From NCBI RefSeq assembly GCF_001653755.1, contig NZ_CP015125.1:494001-558000 (forward strand): a DNA stretch of 64,000 bases, written 5' to 3'. The notes under the pieces were generated by a model. It did no database searches and had not been told where the DNA came from. It saw only the letters and a list, made by a program, of their open reading frames with translations. The stretch's first letter is position 1. Each line of letters opens with the position of its first letter. The stretch is from Dokdonia donghaensis DSW-1 (GTDB lineage: Bacteria > Bacteroidota > Bacteroidia > Flavobacteriales > Flavobacteriaceae). Positions 53,037 through 60,944 of the stretch are shown here, in pieces. The translations under genes and the position numbers were made by a program.

Positions 53037-53462
53037 TTAGAACAATTCTAATACCTCCACCGGTACTCGCATAGGTCGTCCTTGGGGCATTTTGAGCAAG
53101 CACCAGTTTGTAACTGTACTCACCAGTACTTTTTCTTCTCCCTTGCGTTTTATAGTGGTATGTCGCTGCGAGGTCGCGCCAGAGATTTGAACCACCGTAG
53201 TTGTTACCACAATCTCGTCATCTTTAAATGCCTGCCCGTGATACTTTATATGGTGATCCATTACTACCCACGCCATTTTATTGATGCCTAGTCGCTCTTC
53301 GGCTGGGTCTTCGTCTTTAAAATAGTCTCTCGTTACGTGGTTCCAATGTTTTGATGCAGCAATTTGCACCCAGTCTAAGTACACAACATTGTTTACGTGG
53401 TTGAGCACATCTATAGCAGATGCTGGTACGGTGAGGTGATATTCATAGCTTTTCTGGCTCAA
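53037..53462 (-). CDS. Acyl-CoA thioesterase, 4HBT hot-dog fold
   Basis: A 141-residue hot-dog-fold thioesterase. The N-terminal VPASAIDVLNHVNNVVYLDW contains the Asp/His/Asn region of the 4-hydroxybenzoyl-CoA thioesterase (FadM/YbgC-like) family. VVMDHHIKYHGQAFKDDEIVV gives the central strands. Last gene of the leftward operon; its start overlaps the mgtE stop by four bases. Confidence 0.88.
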   Translation of the reverse strand: MSQKSYEYHLTVPASAIDVLNHVNNVVYLDWVQIAASKHWNHVTRDYFKDEDPAEERLGINKMAWVVMDHHIKYHGQAFKDDEIVVTTTVVQISGATSQRHTTIKRKGEEKVLVSTVTNWCLLKMPQGRPMRVPVEVLELF

Positions 53463-54808
53463 ATACCTAGTATAAGTTTTGCGATATAGAGGTAAATAAG
53501 TATCCCAAATATATCATTACTTGTAGTAATAAACGGCCCAGTTGCAATCGCAGGATCAATCCCTCGTTTATGTAAAAACAACGGAATAAACGTACCTATA
53601 ATCCCGGCAACAATAATTACAACAAATAGCGAAATTGATATAGACGTCGCATAGTCTACCGCACTTTCTGATATCCATACGTAAAAGAACAATACAATGG
53701 CGAGCGCAGCACCGTTAAGCATTGCGAGCAGCATTTCCTTAATTAATCTGTTACCTATGCTTCCTTTTACATCATCATTTGCAAGACCTTGTACAATAAT
53801 CGCACTAGATTGCACCCCTACATTTCCAGCCATTGCAGCAATAAGCGGTGTAAATAGTAAAAGAATAACGTGATCATTTAACACCTCTTCAAAACCGCCC
53901 ATAATAGCCGCAGCTCCTACACCACCTAGTAATCCTAAAAATAGCCAAGGCAACCTCGCGCGAGTGAGTTGTAGTATGCTATCATCTGCCTCGACATCTT
54001 GAGAGATACCTGCTGCCATCTGGTAATCTTTTTCGGCCTCTTCTTTTATAAAATCTACAATATCATCTATTGTAATGCGTCCTTGCAGCACACGCTTATC
54101 ATCTACAACGGGTATAGCCTCTAGGTCATACTTTTGCATCAACTTTGCAACATCTTCTGCTGGGTCATTTACATTTACAGAGTCTACTTTAGGTATATAG
54201 ATTTCAGATATTTTTGTTCTCGTATCTGAGGTAAGAAGGTCTTTGAGCGACAGTCTCCCTATGAGTTCATTTTCTTTAGTAACCACGTAGATAGAGTGCA
54301 CTCGTGTCACCTCTTCTGCCTGGCGACGCATCTCACGCACACATCCTGCGACAGTCCAAGTTTCTTTTACTTTTATGAGCTCCTTTGCCATAAGGCCACC
54401 AGCACTATTCTCGTCATATTGCAGCATCTCACGTATGTCTGCTCTATGCTCTTCATCTTCTATCTGGTTTATTACTGCTAGCTGTATATCATCATCTAGC
54501 TCACCTATCATATCTACCGCATCATCGGTATCCATTTCTTCTACCTCATCTGCAATTTCGGCGGGAGTAAGGTTTTCAAGAAGTTTTTCTCGTACATCTT
54601 CGTCTAGCTCCATAAGAGCCTCAGAGGTTTGCTCACTGTCTAAGAGAAGAACTAGGTAGGCAGCCTCATCTGAATCTACCTCATCAAGAATTTCTGCAAT
54701 ATCTGCGTGGTGAAGATCTGTAAGCAATTCTTTGAGGGCTACCTCATCTTGAACAGAAACGTATGCTTGTATCTGGTCTATGAGATTGCTTGTGAGTTGA
54801 AATTGCAT
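53459..54808 (-). CDS. mgtE: Magnesium transporter MgtE
   Basis: A 449-residue Mg2+ channel/transporter. The cytoplasmic N domain (about 1-125) has the repeated acidic LxxLxxxDxAxxLxxL pattern, followed by a CBS pair (about 130-255; VVTKENELIGRLSLKDLL and VVDDKRVLQGRITIDDIVDF) and five membrane helices (about 285-449) with the conserved TPLIAAMAGNVGVQSSAIIVQGLA pore-helix region. The N and CBS domains close the pore when Mg2+ is high. It overlaps the thioesterase gene by four bases and has a -7 box of its own 22 bases upstream. Confidence 0.95.
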   Translation of the reverse strand: MQFQLTSNLIDQIQAYVSVQDEVALKELLTDLHHADIAEILDEVDSDEAAYLVLLLDSEQTSEALMELDEDVREKLLENLTPAEIADEVEEMDTDDAVDMIGELDDDIQLAVINQIEDEEHRADIREMLQYDENSAGGLMAKELIKVKETWTVAGCVREMRRQAEEVTRVHSIYVVTKENELIGRLSLKDLLTSDTRTKISEIYIPKVDSVNVNDPAEDVAKLMQKYDLEAIPVVDDKRVLQGRITIDDIVDFIKEEAEKDYQMAAGISQDVEADDSILQLTRARLPWLFLGLLGGVGAAAIMGGFEEVLNDHVILLLFTPLIAAMAGNVGVQSSAIIVQGLANDDVKGSIGNRLIKEMLLAMLNGAALAIVLFFYVWISESAVDYATSISISLFVVIIVAGIIGTFIPLFLHKRGIDPAIATGPFITTSNDIFGILIYLYIAKLILGI

Positions 54809-54830
54809 AGGTTTGTTTTTACTAGTAGTA

Positions 54831-54838
54831 CAAATATA
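54831..54838 (-). promoter_or_regulatory. Candidate internal -7 box for mgtE
   Basis: TATATTTG on the minus strand is an exact TAnnTTTG match 22 bases before mgtE, in the 71-base gap after rsmA. It may give mgtE expression independent of the upstream operon. Confidence 0.45.
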
Positions 54839-54879
54839 GGAAAACCCCTTGCGCAGAGTAATTACAATGCCTAGAGATT

Positions 54880-55746
54880 TTACTGCTCTTCTATATCTTT
54901 TGTGATTGCTGCTGTAAGTTCTATAAAGCCTTGTACAGAGATTTGCTCTGGGCGTTTATTAAGTATTTCGCTTTCGCGAAAGCGGTCACTTAACCCCATA
55001 CCCTTAAGACTGTTTCTCAAGGTCTTTCGGCGCTGCTGAAATGCCATTTTTACGACCTTAAATAACATTTCTTCTGAGCAACCTATGTTTTTAAAATTTT
55101 CTTTTCGCTTTAAGCGTAAAACTCCACTATCTACTTTAGGCGGTGGTATAAAAACAGTGGGAGGAACCGTAAATAAGTATTCTGCATCATAAAACGCTTG
55201 CGCTAGTACAGATAAAATGCCGTAGGTCTTGCTCCCGTGGCTTGCACAAATGCGCGCGGCAACCTCTTTTTGAAACATACCCGTAAACTCTGGGATGCGC
55301 TCTTTGTGCTCAATAGTTTTAAAAACTATTTGCGTACTTATATTATATGGAAAGTTGCCTGTGATAGCGAGTGGCTCTCCAGGGTAAATAGTGTCTAGGT
55401 CGTACTTTAAAAAATCTGCTTCTAGCACGGTAAACTTCTCATCATTGAGCTTATGCTCTAGCGTAAACGAGCTTCTTAAATACTCAATAGACTCGGTATC
55501 TAGGTCCATCACCGTGAGTTGTGCTGGTTTTGCTAGAATATACTTGGTGAGTACTCCCGTACCTGGGCCTATCTCTAAGATGTGCTTGTATCCTTCTAGT
55601 GTGAGCGTGTCTCCTATATCTCTTGCCACAGACTCATCACCTAAGAAGTGTTGCCCCAAGTGCTTTTTTGCCTTCACCCCTTGATCGCGATGACCACGGT
55701 TTGCGTGTGGCTTTTCAAATTTTTTGTTCTTTTTTTGTTTTGGCAT
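54880..55746 (-). CDS. rsmA: 16S rRNA dimethyladenosine transferase
   Basis: About 288 residues from the ATG at 55746; the open frame extends to 55794, but that would add 16 residues of poor quality and nearly touch the preceding gene. The enzyme dimethylates two adjacent adenosines near the 3' end of 16S rRNA. Visible: KKHLGQHFLGDESVA, the SAM motif ILEIGPGTGVLTKYI, ITGNFPYNIST (catalytic NLPY-like motif, here NFPY), and FQQRRKTLRNSLKG. A basic N-terminal extension precedes KKHLGQHF. One palindrome copy is read as DRFRESEIL in the C-terminal domain. Confidence 0.95.
   Translation of the reverse strand: MPKQKKNKKFEKPHANRGHRDQGVKAKKHLGQHFLGDESVARDIGDTLTLEGYKHILEIGPGTGVLTKYILAKPAQLTVMDLDTESIEYLRSSFTLEHKLNDEKFTVLEADFLKYDLDTIYPGEPLAITGNFPYNISTQIVFKTIEHKERIPEFTGMFQKEVAARICASHGSKTYGILSVLAQAFYDAEYLFTVPPTVFIPPPKVDSGVLRLKRKENFKNIGCSEEMLFKVVKMAFQQRRKTLRNSLKGMGLSDRFRESEILNKRPEQISVQGFIELTAAITKDIEEQ
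54969..54984. repeat. Palindrome copy 16, 16 bp, in rsmA
   Basis: CGCTTTCGCGAAAGCG read in the FRES frame (SDRFRESEIL) in the helical C-terminal domain of RsmA. Confidence 0.95.
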
Positions 55747-55795
55747 TGTAGTGGGGCTAGTGAGTAAGAGTTGCTTATGTTTTCTTGACGGCAAA

Positions 55796-56104
55796 CTAGT
55801 GTTGTGAGATTACCTCAAGCTCTGTTCTAAAAGCGACAAATTTACCCGCAAACTTATTGCTTGCTGCTTGTAATCTGGCTTGATCTTCGGCATAGTAGGC
55901 ATCAAGGTGCTGCTGGCTAGGGCAACCATATTGCACAGAGTAGGTTACTCCGCCCATCTCCTCTTCGGCACGGACTTTTGTCATAAGTGCTTTTTCAAAC
56001 TTTCCGGTTGCAATCACTTCTGGTATGTGTACTTCTTGCATCCAGATAAGCCATTCTTTTTCAACAGACTCTTCTATGTTTATGGTAACGTTATATATAA
56101 GCAT
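55796..56104 (-). CDS. DUF4286 protein
   Basis: A 102-residue protein with a ferredoxin-like dimeric alpha/beta pattern (IYNVTINIEESVEKEWLIWM, VTYSVQYGCPSQQHLDAYYA). DUF4286 is a conserved small family of Bacteroidota without known function. It lies between the TPR gene (12-base gap) and rsmA, a fixed neighbourhood that suggests co-transcription. Confidence 0.85.
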   Translation of the reverse strand: MLIYNVTINIEESVEKEWLIWMQEVHIPEVIATGKFEKALMTKVRAEEEMGGVTYSVQYGCPSQQHLDAYYAEDQARLQAASNKFAGKFVAFRTELEVISQH

Positions 56105-56116
56105 TTTTTATATTTT

Positions 56117-57910
56117 CTAATTAATTGCGTCGCCTCTCAAATTCCTAAATCGCTTTTGTGCCTCTACATAATAAATACTATCTGCAAGGTCAAATATGAT
56201 GCGCTCATAATTATTTTTTGCCTTTTCTGGCTGATTGAGCGGTCCTTCATATAGTCTAGCTAGGCGATAATAAGCATCATCTGCTAGTACGCCATCGCTG
56301 TAATACTCTATAATGGTGAGGTAATTTTTTTCGGCTTTTTTGAAATCTTTTTTAGCTTCTAGAAGTTTTGCTTGAGACAGGAGTGCCTCATCTTCTATCT
56401 TTTCTCCTTTATGAACCTCTAGTATATCGTCATATAGGGCGATAGCCTCTTCGGTCTTGTTTTGATATGCACGCAGGCTTGCCGTAGCATACTTTTTGAG
56501 CGCTGTTTGCAAGCTATCATCCATAGAGTTATCACGTATCACGAGTAGCAGCTCTAGAGCATCATTTGCAATGAGTTGTGTGGCTCCCGCTTTAAGTACA
56601 TTGAGTTGTGCCTCTGCCCAGTCAAAATCTGCCTTATAGTAACTCGTCTGTGCAACTTTAAATCGTGCCTCTTGTGAGATGACATTATTTTTAATCTTGT
56701 TCTGGATCTGTGAGTAATAGATAAGTGCCTGGTTAAACTTCTCTTTGAGCACGAGTACATCTGCAAGCTCCATCTTGAGTCGCGCCTCGTCAAATCTTCT
56801 TAACGGTGACTTAAGTGATTTTTTAAGATACGTAATCGCGGCATCTGGCTGCTCCATATTAAAGGCTAGATAATGCGCATAATCTATCTGTAGCGGTATG
56901 GTAAATGGTGTTTGACCATACTCATCAAGAATAGCTTCATACCTGTTTTTTATAGCTTCTTGGGCATCTACAGTGCTAGCACTAGCGATGTCTATCTTTA
57001 TAAGTTTTTGTTCGGCTTCTAGCTTTACATCTTCATTTGCAATGTTTTCTTTTAAAAATAGTAAGATCTCTCTAGCATCTTCTAGCTCACCTTCTTCTAT
57101 GGCAATATCTGCAAGGTTTTCTAAACCCTCGTACCTTCCGTCTGTACGGCGATAAATAGCTTTTTCTTGAGCAAAGGCTTTGTTATACTGTTTTTGCTGG
57201 ATAAATAGCCAACTAAGCAAATCATTATAAAGTACGTTTTGCTCAGACTGTAATCGCTTGAGTAGTGTTTTTCTAAAAATGATATTTGCATCATTAAGCG
57301 GGTCATCATTTATATAAATTGAGAAATTGCGTTGTGCCACCTGCACATACTTCCCGCTTCTATTTATAAGGTTGAGATAGGCATCAAACATCTTTTGCAC
57401 TTCACCTAGTTCCCCATATAGTTTTGCTAGCTGTATATTAAAATTTGAATTAGGGTTACTCTCCATACCCACCTCATAAGTACGCACGGCTTCTTCTAGC
57501 AGGCTATGCTGTTGCAAGGTGCGAGCGGCACGATAAGGATTCATTGTACCCTGTGCTACGCCTTCAATTACCTGGTCATAATAACTTCTGGCTATAGAGT
57601 CTTGCGCTTGCAGCTGGTGGTTATACCCTAACTCTACAAGTAAAAACCCTTTATCTCTCGTGGTTTTAAGATTTTGACTTATCACCTCTTCGGCTTTATT
57701 ATACTGCTCTAGTTGCTGGTAACTTTTTATAAGCCCAGCGAGTAGTACGCTGTTTCCGCGTTGTTTTACTAGGGCTTTTTTATAAGAGATAATGGCTTTT
57801 TGATACTCGCCTTGGTCTGCATAATTGCGCGCTAGCTGTTCTGATTGCGCTTTCGCGAAAGCGGAAACCAGCAACAACATAACAACTTGTAGTAACAAAC
57901 TCTTCTTCAT
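56117..57910 (-). CDS. Exported TPR-repeat protein
   Basis: A 597-residue protein with a signal peptide (about 1-21) and many tetratricopeptide-like helix pairs over almost its whole length, e.g. ARNYADQGEYQKAIISYKKA (23-42), ARLKMELADVLVLKEKFNQA and YRLARLYEGPLNQPEKAKNN. Probably a periplasmic scaffold. The -7 box TATCTTTA ends four bases before the ATG. The signal-peptidase site is encoded by a palindrome copy (SAFAKAQ). It lies in the serS - TPR - DUF4286 - rsmA - mgtE - thioesterase strand-wise run. Confidence 0.88.
   Translation of the reverse strand: MKKSLLLQVVMLLLVSAFAKAQSEQLARNYADQGEYQKAIISYKKALVKQRGNSVLLAGLIKSYQQLEQYNKAEEVISQNLKTTRDKGFLLVELGYNHQLQAQDSIARSYYDQVIEGVAQGTMNPYRAARTLQQHSLLEEAVRTYEVGMESNPNSNFNIQLAKLYGELGEVQKMFDAYLNLINRSGKYVQVAQRNFSIYINDDPLNDANIIFRKTLLKRLQSEQNVLYNDLLSWLFIQQKQYNKAFAQEKAIYRRTDGRYEGLENLADIAIEEGELEDAREILLFLKENIANEDVKLEAEQKLIKIDIASASTVDAQEAIKNRYEAILDEYGQTPFTIPLQIDYAHYLAFNMEQPDAAITYLKKSLKSPLRRFDEARLKMELADVLVLKEKFNQALIYYSQIQNKIKNNVISQEARFKVAQTSYYKADFDWAEAQLNVLKAGATQLIANDALELLLVIRDNSMDDSLQTALKKYATASLRAYQNKTEEAIALYDDILEVHKGEKIEDEALLSQAKLLEAKKDFKKAEKNYLTIIEYYSDGVLADDAYYRLARLYEGPLNQPEKAKNNYERIIFDLADSIYYVEAQKRFRNLRGDAIN
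57848..57863. repeat. Palindrome copy 17, 16 bp, in the TPR gene signal peptide
   Basis: CGCTTTCGCGAAAGCG read as SAFAKAQ, where AKA-Q is a fitting signal-peptidase I cleavage site. Confidence 0.95.
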
Positions 57911-57914
57911 AGCC

Positions 57915-57922
57915 TAAAGATA
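57915..57922 (-). promoter_or_regulatory. Candidate -7 box four bases before the TPR gene ATG
   Basis: TATCTTTA on the minus strand (one mismatch to TAnnTTTG), then GGCT, then ATG. The same layout as at 18924; implies a leaderless transcript. Confidence 0.4.
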
Positions 57923-58038
57923 ACGAAAAACGTGCCATAGCATTGCTGCAGCACGTTTCTATATTATAATAGTGTTCCATTACAAAGGCTACACTCCTTC
58001 TCGATAAAGAAATGGCTTTGCGTGGGAAGTGATTTTTT

Positions 58039-59310
58039 TTAATCTATCATATCAAAACCACAGTACGGCACAAGTGCCTTAGGGATTTTTATCCCCTCTG
58101 GAGTTTGGCAATTTTCTAAAATCCCTGCGAGTACACGTGGCAATGCAAGCGCACTACCGTTAAGTGTGTGTGCAAGCTTGTTTTGTCCATCTTGGTCTTT
58201 AAAACGAAGTTTTAAACGGTTTGCCTGAAAGGTCAAAAAGTTAGACACAGAGCTTATCTCTAGCCAGCGATCTTGTGCTGTACTAAAGAGTTCAAAATCA
58301 TACGTAAGGTGACTGGTAAACCCAAGATCACCACCACAAAGACGCAAGATTCTGTATGGCAATTCTAGTTCTTGCAAGATCGTCTTTACGTGATCTACCA
58401 TCCCGTCTAGCGCCGCAGCACTATTATCTGGGTGCTCGATACGCACAATCTCTACTTTATCAAACTGGTGCAACCTGTTAAGCCCACGTACGTGCGCTCC
58501 ATAAGATCCTGCCTCTCTTCTAAAACAAGGTGTGTACCCAGTACAAGTGATAGGCAACTCACTATGACTGCGCAAATCACCGCGGAACATATTAGTCACC
58601 GGCACCTCTGCCGTAGGGATTAAATATAAGTCGTCTTCTGTCACGTGATACATTTGCCCTTCCTTATCTGGAAGTTGCCCTGTACCAAAACCAGAAGCCT
58701 CATTTACAAGGTGTGGCACCTGATACTCTGTATAGCCTGCGGCTGTATTTTTATCTAAAAAATAAGAGATAAGCGCACGCTGTAAGCGAGCTCCCTTACC
58801 TTTATATACCGGAAAACCTGCTCCCGTAATTTTTGTACCTAGCTCAAAGTCTATAATGTCATACTTTTTTGCAAGCTCCCAGTGTGGTAGCGCCGCATCG
58901 TGTAGTACTGGGATGTCTCCTTCTCTAAAGATCTCCTCATTATCCTCATCACTATTACCTTCTGGCACGCTATCGTGAGGCACGTTAGGCAGTTGGTATA
59001 GTAAATTTTGAAGCTCTTCTGTAGCCGCATTAAGCTGCTCCTGTAGTGTTTTAGACTGCTCTTTGAGACCGGCTGTTTTCTCCTTTAAGAGATTTGCCTT
59101 TTGCGCTTCTCCGCTCTTAAAAAGCATCCCAATTTCTTTAGAAAACTTATTACTATCTGCAAGTACTTCATCTAACTTTGACTGGGAATTACGACGTAAC
59201 TCATCTGCAGCAATAACTTGATCTAGCAAGGTTGCGGCGTCTATGTTTCTTTTAGATAACGCTTTCGCGAAAGCTTCTTTGTTTTCTCTAATGTGTGCTA
59301 CTTCTAGCAT
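58039..59310 (-). CDS. serS: Seryl-tRNA synthetase
   Basis: A 423-residue class II synthetase. The N-terminal antiparallel coiled coil that holds the long variable arm of tRNA-Ser spans about 27-105. Motif 2 (TPCFRREAGSYGAHVRGLNR, near residue 262-281) and motif 3 (LNGSALALPRVLAGILENCQ, near residue 383) are complete, and TAEVPVTN marks the serine pocket. Length is normal. A palindrome copy is read as EAFAKALSK near residue 14, where other SerRS proteins have no insertion. Confidence 0.97.
   Translation of the reverse strand: MLEVAHIRENKEAFAKALSKRNIDAATLLDQVIAADELRRNSQSKLDEVLADSNKFSKEIGMLFKSGEAQKANLLKEKTAGLKEQSKTLQEQLNAATEELQNLLYQLPNVPHDSVPEGNSDEDNEEIFREGDIPVLHDAALPHWELAKKYDIIDFELGTKITGAGFPVYKGKGARLQRALISYFLDKNTAAGYTEYQVPHLVNEASGFGTGQLPDKEGQMYHVTEDDLYLIPTAEVPVTNMFRGDLRSHSELPITCTGYTPCFRREAGSYGAHVRGLNRLHQFDKVEIVRIEHPDNSAAALDGMVDHVKTILQELELPYRILRLCGGDLGFTSHLTYDFELFSTAQDRWLEISSVSNFLTFQANRLKLRFKDQDGQNKLAHTLNGSALALPRVLAGILENCQTPEGIKIPKALVPYCGFDMID
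59261..59274. repeat. Palindrome copy 18, 14 bp, in serS
   Basis: GCTTTCGCGAAAGC read as EAFAKAL in the first helix of SerRS. Confidence 0.95.
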
Positions 59311-59424
59311 AGTAAATGGGTTTTAAAAACGAAAGGGTAAATTTAAGGAAATGCCCGCAAGTAAAAGAAAAGCCACCACCTAGTTTTTACAAGCTGCTAG
59401 AGAAATTTTTAAAAATATCGCTCG

Positions 59425-59444
59425 TTTTACGGAAATCCGTAAAA
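59425..59444. promoter_or_regulatory. Perfect 20-bp dyad upstream of serS, function unknown
   Basis: TTTTACGGAAATCCGTAAAA has 9-bp arms and a two-base centre, in the 197-base gap between the HTTM gene and serS, 115 bases before the serS start. The centre is too tight for an RNA hairpin loop without opening pairs, and no T run follows, so an operator is more likely than a terminator. No matching regulator is identified. Confidence 0.5.
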
Positions 59445-59487
59445 TTGTAGCCGCGAGTGGTTGTAATTTTACAGTCATTCATCAATC

Positions 59488-59518
59488 AAAAAACCGAGCA
59501 GTGCTTTTTACTCCTGCT
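59488..59518 (-). terminator. Weak terminator of the HTTM gene
   Basis: Read leftward, AGCAG pairs with CTGCT across a 12-base loop, then CGG and a T run. The 5-bp stem overlaps the gene's last codons, so this is a weak candidate. Confidence 0.35.
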
Positions 59519-60941
59519 TTCTTAGTGGAGGGCGAACTCTCGTGGAGTCACGAAGATCTTCCTGCTTTTCTAAAGAGCCTACACTAGGAAAAAATGGTTT
59601 GTCATTGAGATAATCCTCACTTTCTAGCACCCAGCTATTATGCTCAAACCATTGCCAGCTCACGCTCGCAAGGTCTACCTTAGGGTCAATCAATAATTTA
59701 GAACGGCGCCCGTTAATGCGTACTCTACAACGCACATAGATAGCCACATCTTCTCCTTGAGCAGCTTTAAGACGTTTTATATGCTGTGCAAATTGCCAGA
59801 TCACATCTGGCTTAGAACGTATGTTGCGCTGCTGGTTTTTAGTAAGATATTCTTTGTGGTCTAGCGTTGTACGTTTTCCTGTTGCCTTGTCTTCTATCGT
59901 AAACTTTACGGTACCGCTTTTAGAACGTAGCATCATACGCCAGCTCAAGCGATGTCCTTCCTCACTCCACAGTACATTATCTGGTATAAAATGCTGGCGC
60001 AGTGGCAAACCTACTTGAAAGATAAAATACACGGCAAACACCGCTAGAAGGGCTCCTTTATACGTAGGTACTACGACATCGTCACTTGTGTTGTTATAAT
60101 AAGGTTTCCACCTTTTTAAGAACATACGGTTTATGGTTTTTGGCTCAAAAAAGAACACGGTAAACGCCAGTGACATATAAGGGAAAATTCCAATTTGAAA
60201 CACAAACGAGTTAAAGAGATGAAAGAAAATAGAGATAAAAAATGCCCACTTGCGCGTCTTTTTCCAAAGCAATGCTGGGATGATTAATCCGTCAAAAAGG
60301 ATTCCTACATAGGCAATCACCCAGTGTGTCCACTTTTGTTGCAATACACCACCCACGAGCCAGTAATCTTTCTTACCACGCATTAATATTTCTGGCACCG
60401 TAGCATCTAGCCAGTCTGGATATATTTTGGCAACAGAGGCGTAGGTATAGACAATCCACAGTTGTACTATTATAAATAGTGTGACCCATCGTGGCATAGA
60501 GAGGTCTCTTACGCTTTCGCGAAAGCGTGCATCTAGTGAGAAAGATCTGTGAGCCGGCAGTATTGCCATAATCCAGAGCAATAACATCAAGAGGTAGTAG
60601 TGATTATTATATGCTGTTTTTTGCATAAAATACACTGTGCTCCACATAATCGCATAGCCTACAATGGCCACACGATACTTAAAACCTAGCATTACCATCA
60701 CCCCAAAAATGCCCATTAACCCAAACCAAGCATACATTTGTGGCCCCGGGCCCGGGAATGTTTGTAAAAAGTCAAAGCCTATGAAGTTAAATGTAAAATC
60801 TGGCGCAACAAGTATGCGACGTACCCAGCCAGTAATGAGTGCTCCCCAAGCCTCACAAGTAATAAGAAAACCAAAAAACACTCTAAAAACGATGAGTGCG
60901 CTGTTATCTATTCTTGTAAAGAGTAGCTTGTTAATTCCCAT
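59508..60941 (-). CDS. HTTM-domain protein related to vitamin-K-dependent gamma-carboxylase
   Basis: A 477-residue membrane protein. The N-terminal ~290 residues contain horizontally-transferred-transmembrane (HTTM) helices with family features: LIVFRVFFGFLITCEAW, YNNHYYLLMLLLWIMAILPA (with the His/Asn cluster) and QLWIVYTYASVAKIYPDWLD (conserved Lys-containing stretch resembling the active region of gamma-glutamyl carboxylase). A globular C-terminal part (about 335-477) follows. Bacterial homologues are known, mostly without proven activity. It lies four bases after ribF, in the pth-ribF operon. One palindrome copy is read as DARFRESVR. Confidence 0.85.
   Translation of the reverse strand: MGINKLLFTRIDNSALIVFRVFFGFLITCEAWGALITGWVRRILVAPDFTFNFIGFDFLQTFPGPGPQMYAWFGLMGIFGVMVMLGFKYRVAIVGYAIMWSTVYFMQKTAYNNHYYLLMLLLWIMAILPAHRSFSLDARFRESVRDLSMPRWVTLFIIVQLWIVYTYASVAKIYPDWLDATVPEILMRGKKDYWLVGGVLQQKWTHWVIAYVGILFDGLIIPALLWKKTRKWAFFISIFFHLFNSFVFQIGIFPYMSLAFTVFFFEPKTINRMFLKRWKPYYNNTSDDVVVPTYKGALLAVFAVYFIFQVGLPLRQHFIPDNVLWSEEGHRLSWRMMLRSKSGTVKFTIEDKATGKRTTLDHKEYLTKNQQRNIRSKPDVIWQFAQHIKRLKAAQGEDVAIYVRCRVRINGRRSKLLIDPKVDLASVSWQWFEHNSWVLESEDYLNDKPFFPSVGSLEKQEDLRDSTRVRPPLRKQE
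60521..60538. repeat. Palindrome copy 19, 18 bp, in the HTTM gene
   Basis: ACGCTTTCGCGAAAGCGT read as ARFRESV near residue 141, in a loop between membrane helices. Confidence 0.95.
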
Positions 60942-60944
60942 TTG

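Noticed and set aside
55747..55794. Extended N-terminus of RsmA
   Set aside because: The extra 16 residues nearly reach the preceding gene and are unlike RsmA; the ATG at 55746 already gives a basic extension before KKHLGQHF.
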